The notes under the pieces: model-generated
The model's database searches: none
What the model was told of the DNA's origin: nothing
Seen by the model: the letters and a program-made list of their open reading frames with translations, nothing else
Translations under genes and position numbers: made by a program
Shown: in pieces, positions 62,065-64,000 of the stretch
How the letters are laid out: each line of letters starts with the position of its first letter
Numbering within the stretch: the stretch's first letter is position 1
Origin: Chrysogorgia sp. JL179-B06
Lineage: Eukaryota; Cnidaria; Anthozoa; Scleralcyonacea; Chrysogorgiidae
NCBI GenBank assembly: GCA_035772405.1
Contig: JAYKKM010000196.1
Coordinates: 3,175,501 to 3,239,500, forward strand
DNA: 64,000 bases
Direction: 5' to 3'

Positions 62065-62112
62065 CTATGACAAAAATTAAAGCATGTTGCATTTAGAAAG
62101 GATATTGTATCG

Positions 62113-62984
62113 TAAGGGAGCTTTCATTATTTATGCCAGGGGTTGGTACCGAAAAGAAACAAGTTGAAACCAAAAAAGAAAATGTTTTACCCAACCTTTC
62201 AAACACTGAATTTTTCTTCCAACCATCAACCTTTCAAACACTGAATTTTTCTTCTTACATGTTATACTGCATACATATATATCGTATATATGTATATACA
62301 ACCTTTGCCTACTATCTCGTCCTTGCTCTTATCATAACCTTTAGATATTTCTCTGATATTTATAGTTTTAAATATTGGTTCATATAGTATGAGATCATTA
62401 CAATATTCTAAGGAAGTTCAAGTAATATATGAAGACGAGGAAGAGTGTTTCATCAGGATATCCAAACACCGAGACGTTTGTTGAAAACCGAAGCGAAGCT
62501 GAGGTGTTTTAACAAACTCCGAGGTGTTTGAATATCCTGATGAAACACTCTTCCGAGTGTTTTATATTACATCTCAAACAAATCAGAATTTTAAGAGAAA
62601 ATCGAGGTGAAAGTTGGCTTAATTTATGTAATTTCTTCCTCCGATATCCAAACCACCGTCTCGGTGCTGATTTCCTTTGTTTTCTGCTCATGAATTATTA
62701 ATGATTTGAGATGTTTGTGTTACTGTTTATAAACATGAAAATATGTCTATCAAAAATATTATTTAACAAGAGGTTTTACCTGACAATGTGTTTGAACAAG
62801 CAATCTCTATGTTTTATATTGTATCACTATTATTATAACTATAGACATTAAACACTGATTCAAAGTATTTTATTTCTTTTGTTTTAAACTTTGTTACCGG
62901 ATATTTATAATGCAACAAACAAATCTTACCCAACGCATTTCTCTTCGGTACCAACCCCAGCGATAAATAATGAACGCTCCCTAA
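62113..62984. mobile_element. MITE with nested hairpin
   Basis: The ends gggagctttcattatttatg, ccaggggttggtaccgaa are mirrored at the right (ttcggtaccaaccccag, cgataaataatgaacgctcc). A separate hairpin (agtgtttcatcaggatatcc and its inverse) sits at about 62444-62552. Confidence 0.65.
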
Positions 62985-63010
62985 GCATCGAATCAGATTC
63001 GGGATAAACT

Positions 63011-63870
63011 AAAGCGAAAAGTGGCAAACTGCCGAGATTATTAGCAGCGAAATACTGACGTTTCTAGCGCGGAGCCCTTCCTCAGAGTAAAACAGTTTTA
63101 GTTTTTTTACTCTAATGAAGGGCTCCGCTCGAAACGTCAATATTTCGTAGCTAAATACATAGGCGTACGAGACGGGGGCTGGGGGGGGGGGGGGGGGGGG
63201 GGGGGGGGCTGCAGCTCCCCAGTTGTCCGAAAAAGTAGCTCTATTCGGGCAAAAATGGTCTTGTCATTTGGGCAAAAAGGTCCTGTATTAAATTATTCTA
63301 ATATTTCAATGCAACTTAATGACATTATAACGGATTCTCATTGAGGGAAATCTGGGATTTCATTGTTGTTCATCGTTTAGCAATGGTTAAAAGTGGCATT
63401 TAGCCAGGCCTTGGTCCGGGCGTTGTCTAAACGTAATCTCGTATATTCAACTTGAATATACCTAATACATTTGGTTTTGTGGCTATAATTATTGTTTTTC
63501 CTTCCTTCTCTTCTGCTGTCGTGCAACGCATTCCTTACGCGCGTTGCGGGAGAGATATCCACGTGGTCGAAATTTGGAAAATCTGTGTTACTTTTACAGT
63601 AATTAAATACTTCGAATCCCGCACACTGCCGCGACTGCAAAAACGAGTGCCCGCAAATTGCAGGAAATACAATTTCAGGGAATCAAAGACTCAACAAATT
63701 TCTCGGGGGAGCATATCCCCGGACTCCCCTAATGTACATGTTTCCAATGCATGTTCATATACATTAATGAAAAACGTGCATGTGTAATAATGCTCAGCCC
63801 CCCCTACAAAATGTTGCCCGTACGCCTATGGCTAAATATCTCGGCAGTTCACCACTTTTCGCTTTACTAT
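63011..63870. repeat. Foldback/Penelope-like repeat with inner hairpin
   Basis: aaagcgaaaagtggcaaact, gccgaga at the left is echoed by ctcggcagttcaccactttt at 63838. Inside, actctaatgaagggctccgc, tcgaaacgtcaatatttcg and its inverse (63040-63155) resemble the hammerhead-like motif of Penelope ends. A poly-G run lies at 63181-63208. Confidence 0.45.
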
Positions 63871-64000
63871 ATACAAAAGATCGCCTACATAGCACTCTAT
63901 TTTTTACACTCTCAGATTCGTGATAGGTCTATTAGTGTTGAAAATAACACTGTTCACGAACATCACACGCGTGTTTGGCGAAATATTCATAACACGAGCA

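Noticed and set aside
61335..61468. Functional tRNA genes on both strands
   Set aside because: Only the T-arm half is tRNA-like. There is no anticodon arm or acceptor pairing.
63452..63787. Plus-strand frame of 111 codons
   Set aside because: No family resemblance, no splice context, and it lies within repeat-derived sequence.
1..64000. CRISPR array, bacterial operons or riboswitches
   Set aside because: The window is eukaryotic (spliced HARS, LTR and non-LTR elements). The tandem repeats have no spacer structure.

Overview
This is an AT-rich, repeat-dense eukaryotic window. Its backbone is the minus-strand, many-exon gene for cytosolic-type histidyl-tRNA synthetase (HARS). Eight exons, all with AG/GT borders and compatible phases, run from 62064 down to 19477 and give a collinear protein from just before the second half of the catalytic core to the anticodon-binding domain. 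The 5' exons lie beyond the right edge. The last short 3' exon was not found. The intron style together with Polinton, BEL/Pao, CR1/L2-like, Kolobok-like and Penelope-like repeats points to a metazoan, plausibly a cnidarian or another early-branching animal. The species cannot be fixed from the sequence.

The main object is a complete 17.8-kb Maverick/Polinton (38490-56330) inside one HARS intron. It has inverted repeats of about 500 bp and a 6-bp target duplication (acatta). Its genes form four blocks. Minus strand, 38985-44636: a putatively myristoylated membrane protein, A32/FtsK-type packaging ATPase, double-jelly-roll major capsid protein, large membrane protein, integrase with chromodomain, and penton. 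Plus strand, 44836-48306: a tail-anchored protein, a fibre-like protein, a second putatively myristoylated protein, and a Bro-N/VRR-NUC/zinc-finger protein. Minus strand, 48546-49697: a zinc-finger protein and a broken thymidine kinase. Plus strand, 49839-55840: three small membrane proteins, a zinc-ribbon protein, and a protein-primed family B DNA polymerase. The set is that of a virus-like element able in principle to make a capsid, package, replicate and integrate. However, the polymerase is split by a 673-bp TTAA-flanked MITE, thymidine kinase has lost its middle, and no adenain-type protease was recognised.

The left part (1-19 kb) holds a GCATAA-like satellite, tRNA-derived and Penelope-like repeats, many foldback MITEs, a Kolobok-like element with a THAP exon, a CR1/L2-like fragment and a few candidate plus-strand host exons. 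A BEL/Pao LTR retrotransposon fills 20773-27535. Its gag is interrupted by a 903-bp foldback transposon with an 8-bp target duplication, and its pol carries two frameshifts. The spaces between HARS exons (28-37 kb and 57-64 kb) are mostly nested MITEs. One recurrent group inserts at TTAA (at least eleven copies), including the copy that broke the Polinton polymerase and two pairs that share a single TTAA.
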